From: Diploscapter coronatus
Taxonomy: Eukaryota; Nematoda; Chromadorea; Rhabditida; Rhabditidae
Length of the DNA stretch: 64,000 nt
NCBI GenBank assembly: GCA_964036155.1
Contig: OZ038423.1
Coordinates: forward strand, 54,451,249-54,515,248
Reading direction: 5' to 3'
Part shown: piece after piece, positions 1-11,724 of the stretch
Numbering within the stretch: position 1 is the stretch's first letter
How the letters are laid out: each line of letters begins with the position of its first letter
Translations under genes and position numbers: made by a program
Notes under the pieces: generated by a model
The model's database searches: none
What the model was told of the DNA's origin: nothing
What the model saw: only the letters and a program-made list of their open reading frames with translations

Positions 1-124
1 AAGACGAACTGAATGAAAATGAAGAAAAATTTCAGAGCTGTTTCCGAATAGCTTGAATCCGTTTGATATCATAGGAATGTTGAGAGCATATATAGTGAAA
101 TATGTGCGTAATTTTTCAACCTGA

Positions 125-1632
125 CTATTGAGTATAGTTCTGTAGGGAAGCATGAAATTTAGTTCCGCAGGCCTTTTTTCTCTCAAGGAAAATTTCAGAA
201 ATGGCCCTCTTTGATTTGGCTAATTTTTGCACTACAGGGATAACTAAGTGATTAGATGACGGACCTGAAGTCAGAAAGTGCAATGGTGGCCTCCCAATCC
301 TTGGAAATCCCCCGAAAACCGCTTTTATGCTATAAAGAAATTGCATGCGATATTGAAATTACAAATTTGCATGCATTATTTCTCTACAAAATAAAGCACT
401 TCTCCACTATAAAGGCCTTTGGGATTTCTAAGGTCAGGAATACCATCATTCCACTTTTTGACCCCAGATTCGTGATCAGCGTCACGAAATACACCTATGG
501 TGAAAAAGCAGTTAAATCGGAGGCGGACACTTCTGAAATGTCTTTTGTCAACCTAATAGATAAACTTTTGTATAATTTGCAAACCTCCCATCTGGCACTC
601 CCTCGAGAACTGAATTCATGAAATGCCTTCTGTCATATTTAGATGAGCTATCAGTGAAGACAAATTCATCCTCATTGATAACCTGAAAAATCAATCCTGA
701 TTTCACGGAAAACTATTGCATTTGTACATCGAGATCATTGACGAACATCAGCTGCGGAATTGCAGCTGAAAGTGGAGAGACGAGTTGCTTGTGTTTGCCT
801 AAGATGTAGTTACGACTATATTGAGGACCGTAATGAAACCTGTGCTGAAGTCAACTTCATGGATGCCCTTGTATGCATCAGCAACGAGAAATCGTTCATC
901 CTTTATCTGTCGAATTCCCAGAGGTCGACCGCATCGAGGCTCACTATTCCAATTGCCTAAGAAATGGTATTGTCTCAATGAGCGGTTACTTGAGACGAAA
1001 GACAAGAAACGCAATTTCGATATGCAATAATTAACGCGTCGTATAATCCTCTTTAAAATTTACCGCAATTCTTTTCCTTGGTTAACGTAATGGTTTTTGC
1101 GATCTTATCATTTTCGATCTTGATAATCCTTCCATCATAAAGAGTCGCATAAATGCCTAAAGTTTCTTATCATATCTTTTTTTTTAATATTTTCTTTATA
1201 TTTTACTTTTTTCAACTACGACAATTGATTCTGGACCGACGATTTCGCCCTCTAAGATTTTTCTGGTTTTCGTCAGTAATTCATTTGGAGCCAAAGGTCC
1301 TGTTAAAGAAGGAGGTTGTGGCAAGCTGAAATACAAAGAATCAGCTGATACACTTCGACAAATCCATTTGCATCTGCATTTTTTCTCTCTCGATATTTTG
1401 CATTTACCTGTATGACTTGGCTGTAGTACCTGAATTGTAGCGGAAATAGAGAGCAATCCAAGAAATAAACAAGCCGCTGAAGATGAAAGATTAGCGGATT
1501 AAGATGGAAAACAACTAAAATAAGGGGATCTATGACTTACAGGGCTGCCCATTGGAAAATGAGTTTGACCGATAATCTCATGTTTTTGCACAAATCTAAA
1601 ACCTTGGCTGAATAAGCTGCCACTTTATTCAT
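125..1632 (-). CDS. APMAP / strictosidine-synthase-like membrane protein, 3' end uncertain
   Basis: Probable beta-propeller protein of the APMAP (adipocyte plasma membrane-associated protein) family, usually a single-pass type II membrane protein with arylesterase-like activity. Exons read on the minus strand: 1632-1541, 1476-1408, 1325-1207, 1156-1064, 956-840, 798-728, 682-566, then less certainly 494-400 and 329 downward. All junctions keep phase. The N terminus is short and basic, followed by a hydrophobic segment around GLFISWIALYF. Family signatures follow in order: GPESIVV, YDGRIIKIE, CGRPLGIR, FLVADAYKGIHEV, FVNDLD and FTDSSSKYDRR. The part after VPDGRFANYTK matches only weakly (a possible AFIVEKC strand), so the C-terminal half is either divergent, continues past the left edge, or is decayed. 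Family identity is well supported; the 3' structure is not. Confidence 0.7.
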
Positions 1633-4586
1633 TATTTTCGTTACACTAATTTTCACTAATTAAACATTTTATATTCTCGCCTAAATTTGCACCTAAATCG
1701 ATCAATGAAATTTTAGATATTGACGAAATCATATATAGAAATCTCCAAATGAAAGTGAAAAAATAAATTGGCAGGTATGCAGTTTCAAATTTGAAATTAT
1801 TTAATTGCATATTAGCTGTTAGCTTTAGAAGATAGGCAAAAGTTATCAACCTATTCTTGATTCAAAATATGCATCGCTAAATGATATTTGTGCTATTAAG
1901 GATTGTTGATAATCGTGGTAGACAGTTTAAAAATATATTTAGCGTATTAAATAATTAATTTATGCAATACAAAAGCAACGCGTAAGACTAATTTAATTAT
2001 TCATAAGTTAAAGCAAACGAAATAGGAATGTGCGTAATCTGTTAAAAATAAACGACGAATCCTAGACTAAACTTCTCAAAATTTCATGCACAGACATGAA
2101 GATAACGAGGTGTACCTATTGAATTCATCACTATGAACAATTTTATAAAGAATTAAAATTCCTACAAAACTATGCATTATAGTTGAGAGTATTAAGTGAA
2201 TCTTCTATAGTTATAATTTAAAAATTGAACATGTAAACAGGTACCCTCTCGAGAATGGCAGTGTCCTTTTCCTCGCAACAACCTTGACTTGCCGACCGAT
2301 AATGGAGCCATATCGATCGATTCCATCGCACATTTTCTCTTGTTTGCTTGTAATTTCGAGTTTATCGATAAAATAGTACATGTTTTCGAGCATTTTTTCA
2401 CGATTTTAATGGCTCGTAATTTTCTATTTTCAGCTGTACCGCTGTTTTCTCATATCTACTCACCTATTCCCCTCCACTTCTCCTTCCCTTTCCTTCATTT
2501 CAATCTGTTCTCCAAACAACCCTTTGCTCTAATTATTTCTTATTTTGTGTCGATATATTCTCTCGTGTAGAATATGCTCATTTCACTCCATCTGCTTTCA
2601 GTGTGAATTTACATTTGTTCGAAGCTACATTTTCAATCGCATTTTTCTATAAAATATATATCATTAGAGTGTATGAACGAAGGGAAATCGCAGAGAATAC
2701 GCGAAATGGGGAGGTTCGAAAGATGCAGAAAAAGCGATGTTTTGTGTTTTCAAAAACCTCGCGGTATATGAAATAGGGTCTCTGAAAAGTGGAGGCAATG
2801 TCGAAGAGGGCAAGAGAAGACAGGGTTGTTTGTCTGAGTTTTGGGGGCGAAGACGCAGAGGAGTGAGAGAAGTGTGTCTGCTTCTCTGTCAACATCCTCT
2901 CTCCGGTCGTGTGTGTCGTCTCAGCATATGGTTATGTGTTTAAATTATACATAATTATTTGTACATCGTCATTTCCGTCGTTCAAATTTAATTGCAATTC
3001 TTCATCGTGCATTTCCCGTCAAATATCGTCGAAATGCGAGTTGTTTTGGTGTCGAGATTAATCGAATTCCGTCTGCCGTTTGGTGCACGCTTCACAGCTT
3101 CACGTGTCTAATCCCCTCCCTCATATTGCCTATCGCTTCTCATTCCTTATATTACATCATCTCGTCTCTTCATTCATTTCCTCGTTTATCTTTATCTCGT
3201 TCATTTCATTTCCAAGGCTTTATAATCCCTTTGAATGAGCAGCTTCACGTTCGCAGCTCACAATCCCCATGTCAATTTAGCACACGGATCTTCTAAATCC
3301 CCAAATGATTTTTGTTATCGTCGCGAAATTTTATTGCATGTTTAGGGAGCTACAAAATAACGCGAGACATGTGTTTAGCGAAATCTCGACTTTATCACGA
3401 AAGGAGGAAAATGTGAGAAGATAGCTCATAAATATTTTATTAGCAATTAGTTGAATGGCCGAAATGAAAGAGGCGAAAAGATGTTTTATGAATGCGAAAT
3501 CGCTGGAAATAGAAAGTTCATAAAGTAAATCGCAAAAAGGCTAATGCAGAATAAATGAAACTCTTCTTGGTGCTGATGATGAATGCGATAAGCAGTCACG
3601 AGGTAAACTCTCTGATTTCAATTTAATCCGATAGCAGAAGTTGATGGGGATGGCTAGACATCTGACGTTCAGTAATTCCAATCAATTTTGGGATAATGGC
3701 CACCCTTACCCTACCCTATCCTACGCTGCCTATTCTTTCATTTATTTTCCCTCCTTTAATTTTTTTCTCACTCTTTACGCCTATTTCGTCTTTTCTAATT
3801 ATCTTTATATTTTTAGCTAAAAAGAATGCCTAAACTTATCCAATCAGGCTGAAAACTTATCTTTTTTCTGGACAAATAGGGACCTTTCATCTAACACCGA
3901 AATCAAGTCAATTGGATAATCGGGTATACGGATCATCTTTATTCGGATAAGGTCGAATTTATCGAATTTTACTAATTTTTCGGGATTTTTCTATGTTTGG
4001 TACCTAATATTGGCCTATTCTATCATATAAAACCAAAACTAACTAAAAGAAATTAAAGATTTTCTCGACTTTCATTTCCACTGTATTATATAGATATAAC
4101 TAAGTGATTTCGATTTTAGATCTTTATAAATTTCTTGCTCATCTGAATTTACATTTCATTATTCTCATGCATTTCGGGCATCTGCAAATGACTTGGAATT
4201 ATGCTTACACGCGTTCTCTGGCAATTAGCCACCCAGCGTCCTCTGCTTTTCCCCTTACCCTTCTCTGTTTCACATAAATCAGTTTCTTAGTCGGCCATTT
4301 TAATCTTCGACCTGTTTTCGAATACGACTTATTCTGTTTTCAATCTCGAGGCTACCATTTTGTATTTTACCATTTTGTGCTACAATTTCGTGGTATCCAT
4401 AGCAATAATTCCTTCTGCCCTTGGGTCCTTCATATAATTGTCGCCGTTATTCCTTAGCCTTTAGTATTCTCTATCACATGGCCATTACTTTCTTCTGTGC
4501 TTAGAACGTTTATTATTAATTGAAGGCGTTCAAGTTTGAATAACAATTTTGAAAAAAGTGAAATGCGTCGACATTTTCCTGTTCAG
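1633..4586. other. AT-rich intergenic region, no gene recognised
   Basis: No exon with convincing codon use or family match was found on either strand. The plus strand becomes CT-rich around 2440-2520, 3105-3240 and 3715-3790, consistent with upstream sequence of the plus-strand gene that follows. A 5' exon of that gene may be hidden here. Confidence 0.4.
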
Positions 4587-5576
4587 AATTTCCGGTGGGC
4601 GAATCGACGAAAACAACGGAAATTAAATGTGAAGAGAGGGAAGAGCAGTCTTCTTGGATTGGGATGTATTATATGCGATACGTGCTGATGGTCCTGTTGG
4701 CAGCACTCATCAAGCTGCTCGACGGAAAGGACATCTCCCCTATCAAAATATACAACGACTTCTCATTGTCGAGGTCCAACAAATCTATGACTGAATACAA
4801 TAATTTTCTGGGTAATAAGTTTATTAGCGCTTTAAATAAAAGTGAATTCAAATTTAGGTGAGCTCTGTATGGATCCAGACGCTTATGCAGACGACATCAA
4901 TCTATATCTGCAGTGGGAGGAGCGCAACTTTTTACGAAATATTCGGATTTTGTAAGATTTAGTATTTTTAATTCAATTTTAGTTTAAATCTGAAAATAAC
5001 ATTTATATCCGTTCGTTTTCACATTGCATATTTATATTCCTATCATAGCGATGTTCAGCCAAGTGCAAAACCTTTCCTCTTTAGCGTAAAGCTCAAATAT
5101 GTCCTATCCAGTTCGTATCTCCTTCTTTCTCACCTCTATATCTGCTATCATTAATCCTCTTGTCCCTTCTAAACGTAGCCTTATCAAAGCCTTTCACTTC
5201 ATCAAAATAGGCTCGTTTCCCGAGCTTTGTATTGAAATCGAGACTCCGACAACAGGCTAATCTGCATGAAAATAAGCGAAATCTGCTCAAATCTTCTTGG
5301 TTCAGAAGAATCAACGCTGCACTAAATTCGAAAGGAAAAATAGAAGATGAAAATAGAAATATGCTTAGGCTGATTCCCGAGACAGAAAACGGTGACTTGT
5401 CATCGATCACCGACCCGAAGAATGCGGATCTGCTGCGAGTGGCCGACTATCGAATGTTCACTGCATTGGAGATCGAGGACCAGTGTCCCAAGAAGAACAA
5501 AACGGCCAACGATGACACCACTCAGTATAAGATCAATTCAGATGCTCATTTCCAGGACCACATTATCGATTTGTAA
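4587..5576 (+). CDS. Unidentified multi-exon protein, 5' exon missing
   Basis: I do not recognise this gene. Three exons join in phase: 4587-4811, 4858-4951 and 5369-5576, ending in TAA (that stop overlaps a good GTAAGTGA donor, so the gene could instead continue). The first exon enters in phase 1 after a GTTCAG acceptor, so at least one upstream exon with the start codon is missing. Visible features are an acidic, lysine-rich stretch, then a hydrophobic segment (YYMRYVLMVLLAALIKLL) that may be a membrane helix, then a charged region with MDPDAYADDINLYLQWEE, and a hydrophilic tail with NADLLRVADYRMFTALEIED. Codons in the last exon favour C or G in third position unlike the flanks, which argues for real coding sequence. 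Function unknown. Confidence 0.5.
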
Positions 5577-8392
5577 GTGAAATCTTTCAGATATATCGGG
5601 GAATCCATGTAGCAAAGTAAGACAGAAATACGATGGGATTGGGTTTGTCAAGGAAATTTGCTAATTTATGCATTTTTACCTCGCTTATCTCCATAGAGCA
5701 GCTTTAAACTATGAACATAATGCACAAAATTAGCCCATATTTATGTTGATGCTGAAGCCCTAGCTAATTAGCTCTGATAGAAATAGCAAATTCATTGACA
5801 AACTCCGGACAATTTTAGACTATTTCCTAAACAATGAGCTACAATAATGAATGGTGTTTATTGTAGCATCTGGGAACGGCTTGGAGAGTTTAGCTGAATT
5901 CTGATCGCTCGAATTACTGATTACTGAAATTGAAACGTGTGCCCAATTTGCCAATTCCAACGTAACTCAGACCACTTTGATTGCTCACTAATTTGCTAAT
6001 TCCACTTATCATTCATGACTTTACGAGATGCAATTCACTCATATCAACTTTCAAATGCCTATCTTGCAATCCATCGATTAGTACTCATTACCTATACAAA
6101 TGACATGTCAATATCCTTACCTACTTACTTACTCACTTCCATCATGAATATATTGCGATGTGTTAGATATAGAGATGATTGATAAATTATTATTTGCCAA
6201 GTGCTTTGTAGTTCTATTTAAACTTCAAAGAAGGTAATCAGTAAAAGTAGGGTGAGTTTTTGATGGCAATAGTATGGAGAATGTGTCGTTCACTTTCTGA
6301 GAAATGCATTGCTTGCTGGACTTAATCGATATATCGTAGTGTAAGTGTGATTGATTGACTGACTGATTCACTTGAATCGTTGGATTGAATCACTGATTGA
6401 AGTTGCTTCAAGTAACAATGCAATCCATTTTTCTGCTGCTTGTATTTGAATTTGAGCGAGGATAATTCTTACTTTGCTAAATAACAATCGTACGTACAGC
6501 TATTCTATCCAACTATAATTAATCTTCATCATTCTTTAGCCGTACAATAGTTAGTTCAAATTTATAGAAAAATCAAATGTTTTGGCTAACGTGATTCTCG
6601 GTATTGATTGTCGATCGATTTATCCTGAATTAGTCTAAATGCAATTACGCATCTGTATATGATGTCAAACCACGAAGTAGATCTACTTTCAGACAGTTTT
6701 AAAATAACTCGATCAACAGTCTTTGTTAAGAATCACGTCTTTTTGAAAATGTTCTACCATCGGTTTTTTATATCCAAAGAAGAATTATCCTCAATTTTTC
6801 ATTGTCAAGCTCTATTCGAATTTAGCAATCCTATCATCGCATGCATGTTCTGTCACTGCCTAGTTCATATCCAATCATTCAGCTATCCGCTTCTACCTTT
6901 TTTCTATCGATTTTCGATTTGCTATTTCTTTGCTGCTGATTTGCAAAAGCGCTGCAGCAGATCAGGCGATATGATTCTCGTTGTGCTAATTTTAACGAAT
7001 GTACATTATCTAGGGATTTAGAACAATTGTAAATATTGTTGTAATTAGTTGAATAGAATAGTGGAATAGTATGAATAGAAATTTAGATGTTGTATTTTAC
7101 GTACCCTAAGATACTATACTATTTCATTATTTTTACATGTAAAGCAGCCAAATTAGATCTGATGTACATTCGTAAAAATTGTCCTCTTTCCTGCTACTCT
7201 ACTGCGATTTTGTTCCTCGTTAAATCAAAACAGAAAATCAATTCTAGGTCAATCAATGCCCTTCCCCATTCCACTTCAGATCTGCTTTTTATCATTAATT
7301 TGCCGTTCTAAATCCAAGCAGCTAAAATTCATCAATCAATTGCCTAATTCTGCTTGGCGCCCAGCTCTAATTTTAGGTAATTAATTGGGGAATGGAATAA
7401 AAAATACACCAACATGCAGATTTCACTTACAAAATAATCTGTGGGGGCTTTAGAAGGGGCATTTTCAAAAAAAACAATTATGCCTAAAAATATATTGTTT
7501 CAGGCTCCTCGACGACTAAACTACCTGCGTCCTTATATATACACACCTACATATCTGTGTTATCTTCACCTACCTACAATACAATGGTACATATATTGGA
7601 CCGTATATATTATTCTACAGTATTATTTAACGAGACTTACAAACTAATTAATCGTGAAATTATATTCTTCATTTACGGGTCATTAATCTCAAATATTATC
7701 CTCCATATACTGGTTTTGTCTTTGTGTATGTTTCAATGAAAAACATTGGATTCTCAAATAAGTCTGCAATATCATTCAATTCTTCAACTTTTCTTTTAAA
7801 ATTCCATTCCTCCCAAATCTTATTTCTCCTGTGCATTTTTCGTGTATTATTCTGGCCAAAATTACGCCTCAATCAGCTAATCGATGCTCACTATTTTAAT
7901 GGCAAGTCCAAGCTATTGTTTTCACTCATACTTTGTTGTCTTATCAGGAATGTTGGTGTCTGAATTGTACTTTTCTAGAAAAATCCAACTTCAGATATAA
8001 GTTCTATTTTTGTTAATGGAACCACCCGACTTAGTGCCACATCTCTAGTTCAGTGCTCTGTTCAGCATTTGCCTTGTCCCTATTTTGTCAATGTCTCAAT
8101 TCCACTTGTCTTCCCATTCATTCATTATCCTCGCTCGGTTGTGTCACTCATTTTGTTGCCAATTACCTCTTTGTATGCTGTACATATTTATGATTAAATT
8201 ACAACCTTACAATCAAACTACCTATTTATTATTATTCTCAATAAAGGAATAAATTATTAGCCCTGTACTGTATGAAAAGAGAAAACAAGAATAGAACCAG
8301 CAACTAAATGAGGATAAAACGGACACGTCTGGAAAGATGAATTTGGAGGAATTGTCAATTCATTTGAGAATCTGTTCTGACTGATCTGTTGT
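5577..8392. other. AT-rich intergenic region, no gene recognised
   Basis: No credible exon was seen; reading frames here are short and rich in Phe, Leu, Ile and Tyr, as expected from AT-rich DNA. A short TGATTGACTGACTGATT-type repeat lies near 6349-6371. A reverse-strand AATAAA near 8224-8229 could be the poly(A) signal of the downstream minus-strand cyclophilin gene. Confidence 0.4.
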
Positions 8393-10184
8393 CTAATTGA
8401 CACCCGTCTTCTCGGTCTGTAAACATATCCATTGTTTTTTAAACCTAGGATTAGATATGTTACCTGGAAAGGAGCAGACAAAGACACTTCTCCGCTGTCG
8501 GTGATCACGACATCATCAACTGGCTTGTCTCCGGGCTGAATCTTTTTTTTATTTCTTAAGTTTGTTGATATTGTTTTTTGCATAGATATTTCGGCTATTA
8601 TTTTGTGCATAGTAATGTCATTTGTAAAGCTCATCAAGATGCTAAATTTAAGTTAGAGTGATAAACAGCTCCATACGATCTAATATCAAAAATTATCATT
8701 CTGATAAAGACTGCTTAGAAGAATCTCTACCCTAATACCAGAGGTCCAGGGGTGCACGATTTTCGGCTTTGAAATTTATGAAACTGAAACCTCAACTTTG
8801 ATTTCGATCTTTCTTTTCTAAATTTTTCAAATCAAAACTTCGTACACCCCTCTTCTCTACACCAATCGTAAAAAGTGGTCTTGATGAGTTTCACAAATGA
8901 TAGAATTTCGACAATAATTAACGATAAACAGTTGGGTTATCTGTGTAAAAGATACAAATCCTATATACCCTGGTCTTGGTTTCCTCAATCTTCCTGATCA
9001 CGTTCATTCCCTCGAGGACCTTTCCAAACACGACGTGTCTTCCGTCGAGCCAAGTTGTCTTCACAGTTGTGATGAAGAACTGAGATCCTAAAAGTTTATT
9101 TAAATATTTTTGAAGAAAAGTCTTGAATAGGAAATATCTGAAAATAATTAGAACAATTTCGAAGACTGAAAATGCTTCGAATTACCGTTGGTGTCAGCTC
9201 CGGCATTGGCCATTGAGAGCCATCCAGGTCCGTAGTGCTGCAGCTGGAAGTTCTCGTCGGCGAAGCGGTCTCCGTAGATGCTCTTTCCGCCGGTTCCGTC
9301 TCCACGAGTGAAATCACCACCTAAAATATTCCTACTTTGTTCAAATGTGGCTAGCTTTTAGATACTTATAATCTTCTTTAAAATAGATGTAAAAATAAGG
9401 TTCATGAGCAGCTTCTATCATAAAATATCTTGTTTCAGATTGCTGGAATATTGTGATATATATCAATGGCTTCAAATACCAAATATTCCTTTTCATTCGA
9501 ATAACTTTCAATAATAACCCATGACAAAATGGATTTTATAGCTGCTTATTTGAAGTTCTTATGGGTGTTTTTTTTTCAAAATATCAAAATTCTTACCCTG
9601 GATCATGAAGTCCTTAATGACACGGTGGAACTTAGACCCCTTGTATCCGAATCCCTTGCTGCCTGTGGCGAGCTGGAAGAAGTTCTCGGCCGTTTTCGGG
9701 ACCACATCTGAAGGGATTTGCTCAATTCGTAGCGGAATAGGTATTTGAAGGAAATAATGAATAGATGCTTTTTCCCCGTTGCTACTAATGAGCTTGCTGA
9801 TTCAGATAAAAATGTTGTTATATTAGAGAACACGATTTTTAGACTGATATATCACAAAGGATTTTTTGTGAAATTCAAAAAATGCCAACCTCCGAAGAGT
9901 CCGATGACGATTCTTCCCTCGGCCTTTCCTCCGATCGAGATGTCGAAATAGACCTGCTTCGTGACTGTGACAGTGTCTGCAGCAGAGGCGAACTACAAAT
10001 GCTTGATCTTTCATTGATAATAGAAAATGCCAGTTTACATTTGACGTGACGGAGCGTTCTTTTTTGCTAGACAAACGTTTTTAATTTTTGTTAGAAAAAA
10101 TTACTCCGTCAAATAGTAGTTGAAAGATAAGATATAACTTACGGCCAGATAGCCGATGGAGAGCAGCACGAAAACACCCAACAT
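8393..10184 (-). CDS. Secretory-pathway cyclophilin (peptidyl-prolyl cis-trans isomerase B type)
   Basis: Catalyses proline cis-trans isomerisation during protein folding, probably in the ER. Seven exons: 10184-10143, 9992-9890, 9707-9597, 9320-9186, 9087-8969, 8535-8464 and 8416-8393, giving about 201 aa, close to C. elegans CYP-5/CYP-6. The start is the ATG at 10184: it opens a signal peptide ([18 protein letters not shown]) and lies 5 nt after a TTTCAG acceptor, suggesting trans-splicing. The cyclophilin core is complete: [39 protein letters not shown] with the catalytic Arg, [22 protein letters not shown], the ligand-binding Trp in [12 protein letters not shown], and [10 protein letters not shown]. 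The last seven codons are the least certain part; reading through the final intron would give a different tail. I cannot decide between CYP-5 and CYP-6, so no symbol is given. Confidence 0.93.
8748..8852. repeat. Small inverted-repeat element in a cyclophilin intron
   Basis: The left end reads AGGGGTGCACGA and the right end is the imperfect reverse complement (AGGGGTGTACGA); similarity continues into AT-rich inner sequence. It is about 105 bp, lies inside the intron between 8536 and 8968, and resembles a miniature inverted-repeat transposable element. No target duplication is obvious. Confidence 0.5.
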
Positions 10185-11724
10185 ACCCACTGAAAGAAAA
10201 TTAATTAGAAAAAATAGAAATATTCAAGAGCTATCTGAAACGGTTCAAATGTACACGTTTCAATTTTAGCAATTCGTTTTAGAGCATAAATTCAGTACCA
10301 AAAACGCAAAGCCGCCCCTTGGACAGACGAGGGCTAACACGCCACGCTGGCATGCGGGATTACAACACGGAGCAGAGACGCAGAGGAGGAGCAAAACAGA
10401 CTGTAGAAAAATGAACTATAGAAGGGAATAAAGGATGGAAGATAAACTAGGAATGTGTGAATGAAGAATGGGAAATGGAGAGAGGAGAAGGGGAGAAGAC
10501 TGCAACTAGGCAGTCAGCAGAATTGCAGAGGAAAGCACATCGAAAATAAATTAATCTGTTAGCGGGCAGATATGCAAAATGGCAAGGAAGGAAAAGGGAT
10601 GATCAGTGAGCAGCGTGAATAAGCTTTGTGAAGAAATGCCCACTTTTGTAAACCAAGCCTAATTATGAAAAATTAACGAGTAATTTAGTTTTCAAACATT
10701 AGAAGGGAACTACGCCAGGACCTAATCTCACATAGTAGAGAATGACGAAAAAATATTCTATTTTTGTAAGAAACAAAATGAAACGATCGAAATAAAAACA
10801 AAGATGACGGAAGTTGTGAAGTGGAACTCCACACAGAAAGGAAGGGGACAGTGGGTAAAGGTGAAGGGTAGATGATAGGGCGACCTCGTCAATTCACCCT
10901 TCCTCTTTCCCTCTCGCCCTCTTCCATTTTTGTCTTCCGATCCGATCGTCTCTATTTGTATTACTGCTGTGCTGCTGTTAGAGAGCAAACGAGAAAAAAC
11001 GCGCAGGAAGGAAAATACGAAGGAGAAGAGAAGAAGATATAGAGGCTGGACACTGAGAGGTACGGGTCAAGGTAAGCAGAGAAGAAAAATGGGAAGAAAC
11101 AGAGGACGACAGGGGAGAATGGCGAGGGGCAATGCATTTTACAACTGCAAAAGTAAATCGGGCAAGGTCAAAATTGTGCTTATCGAAAAACAACTCTGAC
11201 AATGTCATTAATAACCGGGACGCCCCAATTCAAAATGATCTGCCCGATAGACAAAAAGTGATCAATCTGTGAGGACGGATAAGAAAGTTAGAGAATTCAA
11301 GCTGAAAAGGTCAAATTAAAAATTAAAGACAAAAAATGAAAATAAAGGTATCAGCGTTCGCTGTGATATTTCTACCATGTAAAATTGATAAAATCAGTAA
11401 ATTAGACCTTTTCAAAAATGTTTATTTAGTGTTGAATGGGCACTTAGATGATGTGAATCTGAGAAAGCTGCAATCTCATTTTGAGCCTCCGCTTCTGCTG
11501 AGTGCAACAGCCACAGGAATCGTCGAAGTTGCAGATGCGATAAATGGAAGAATGAAACGAAAACAGAAGAAGGGGTAAGAGCTGATCTGAAATTTATGCA
11601 GCTAGAATATTCGAAAAATTATTAAAGAACACATTTTCGCAACATACTGAAATCAAATGTATATAGAAAATCTCTACATTATGACAACAAAGCAGTATAA
11701 CATGAAAATTGTTGACTAACCTTA
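10185..11724. other. Intergenic region with purine-rich block
   Basis: Upstream of the minus-strand cyclophilin. From about 10370 to 11120 the plus strand is strongly GA-rich, that is, CT-rich on the sense strand of the cyclophilin gene. Reading frames here, including one of 80 codons at 11336-11578, match no family I know and have no splice context. Confidence 0.4.

Noticed and set aside
256..621. 121-codon ATG frame on the plus strand
   Set aside because: It lies antisense to the APMAP-like exons, has no family match, and is best explained as a mirror frame.
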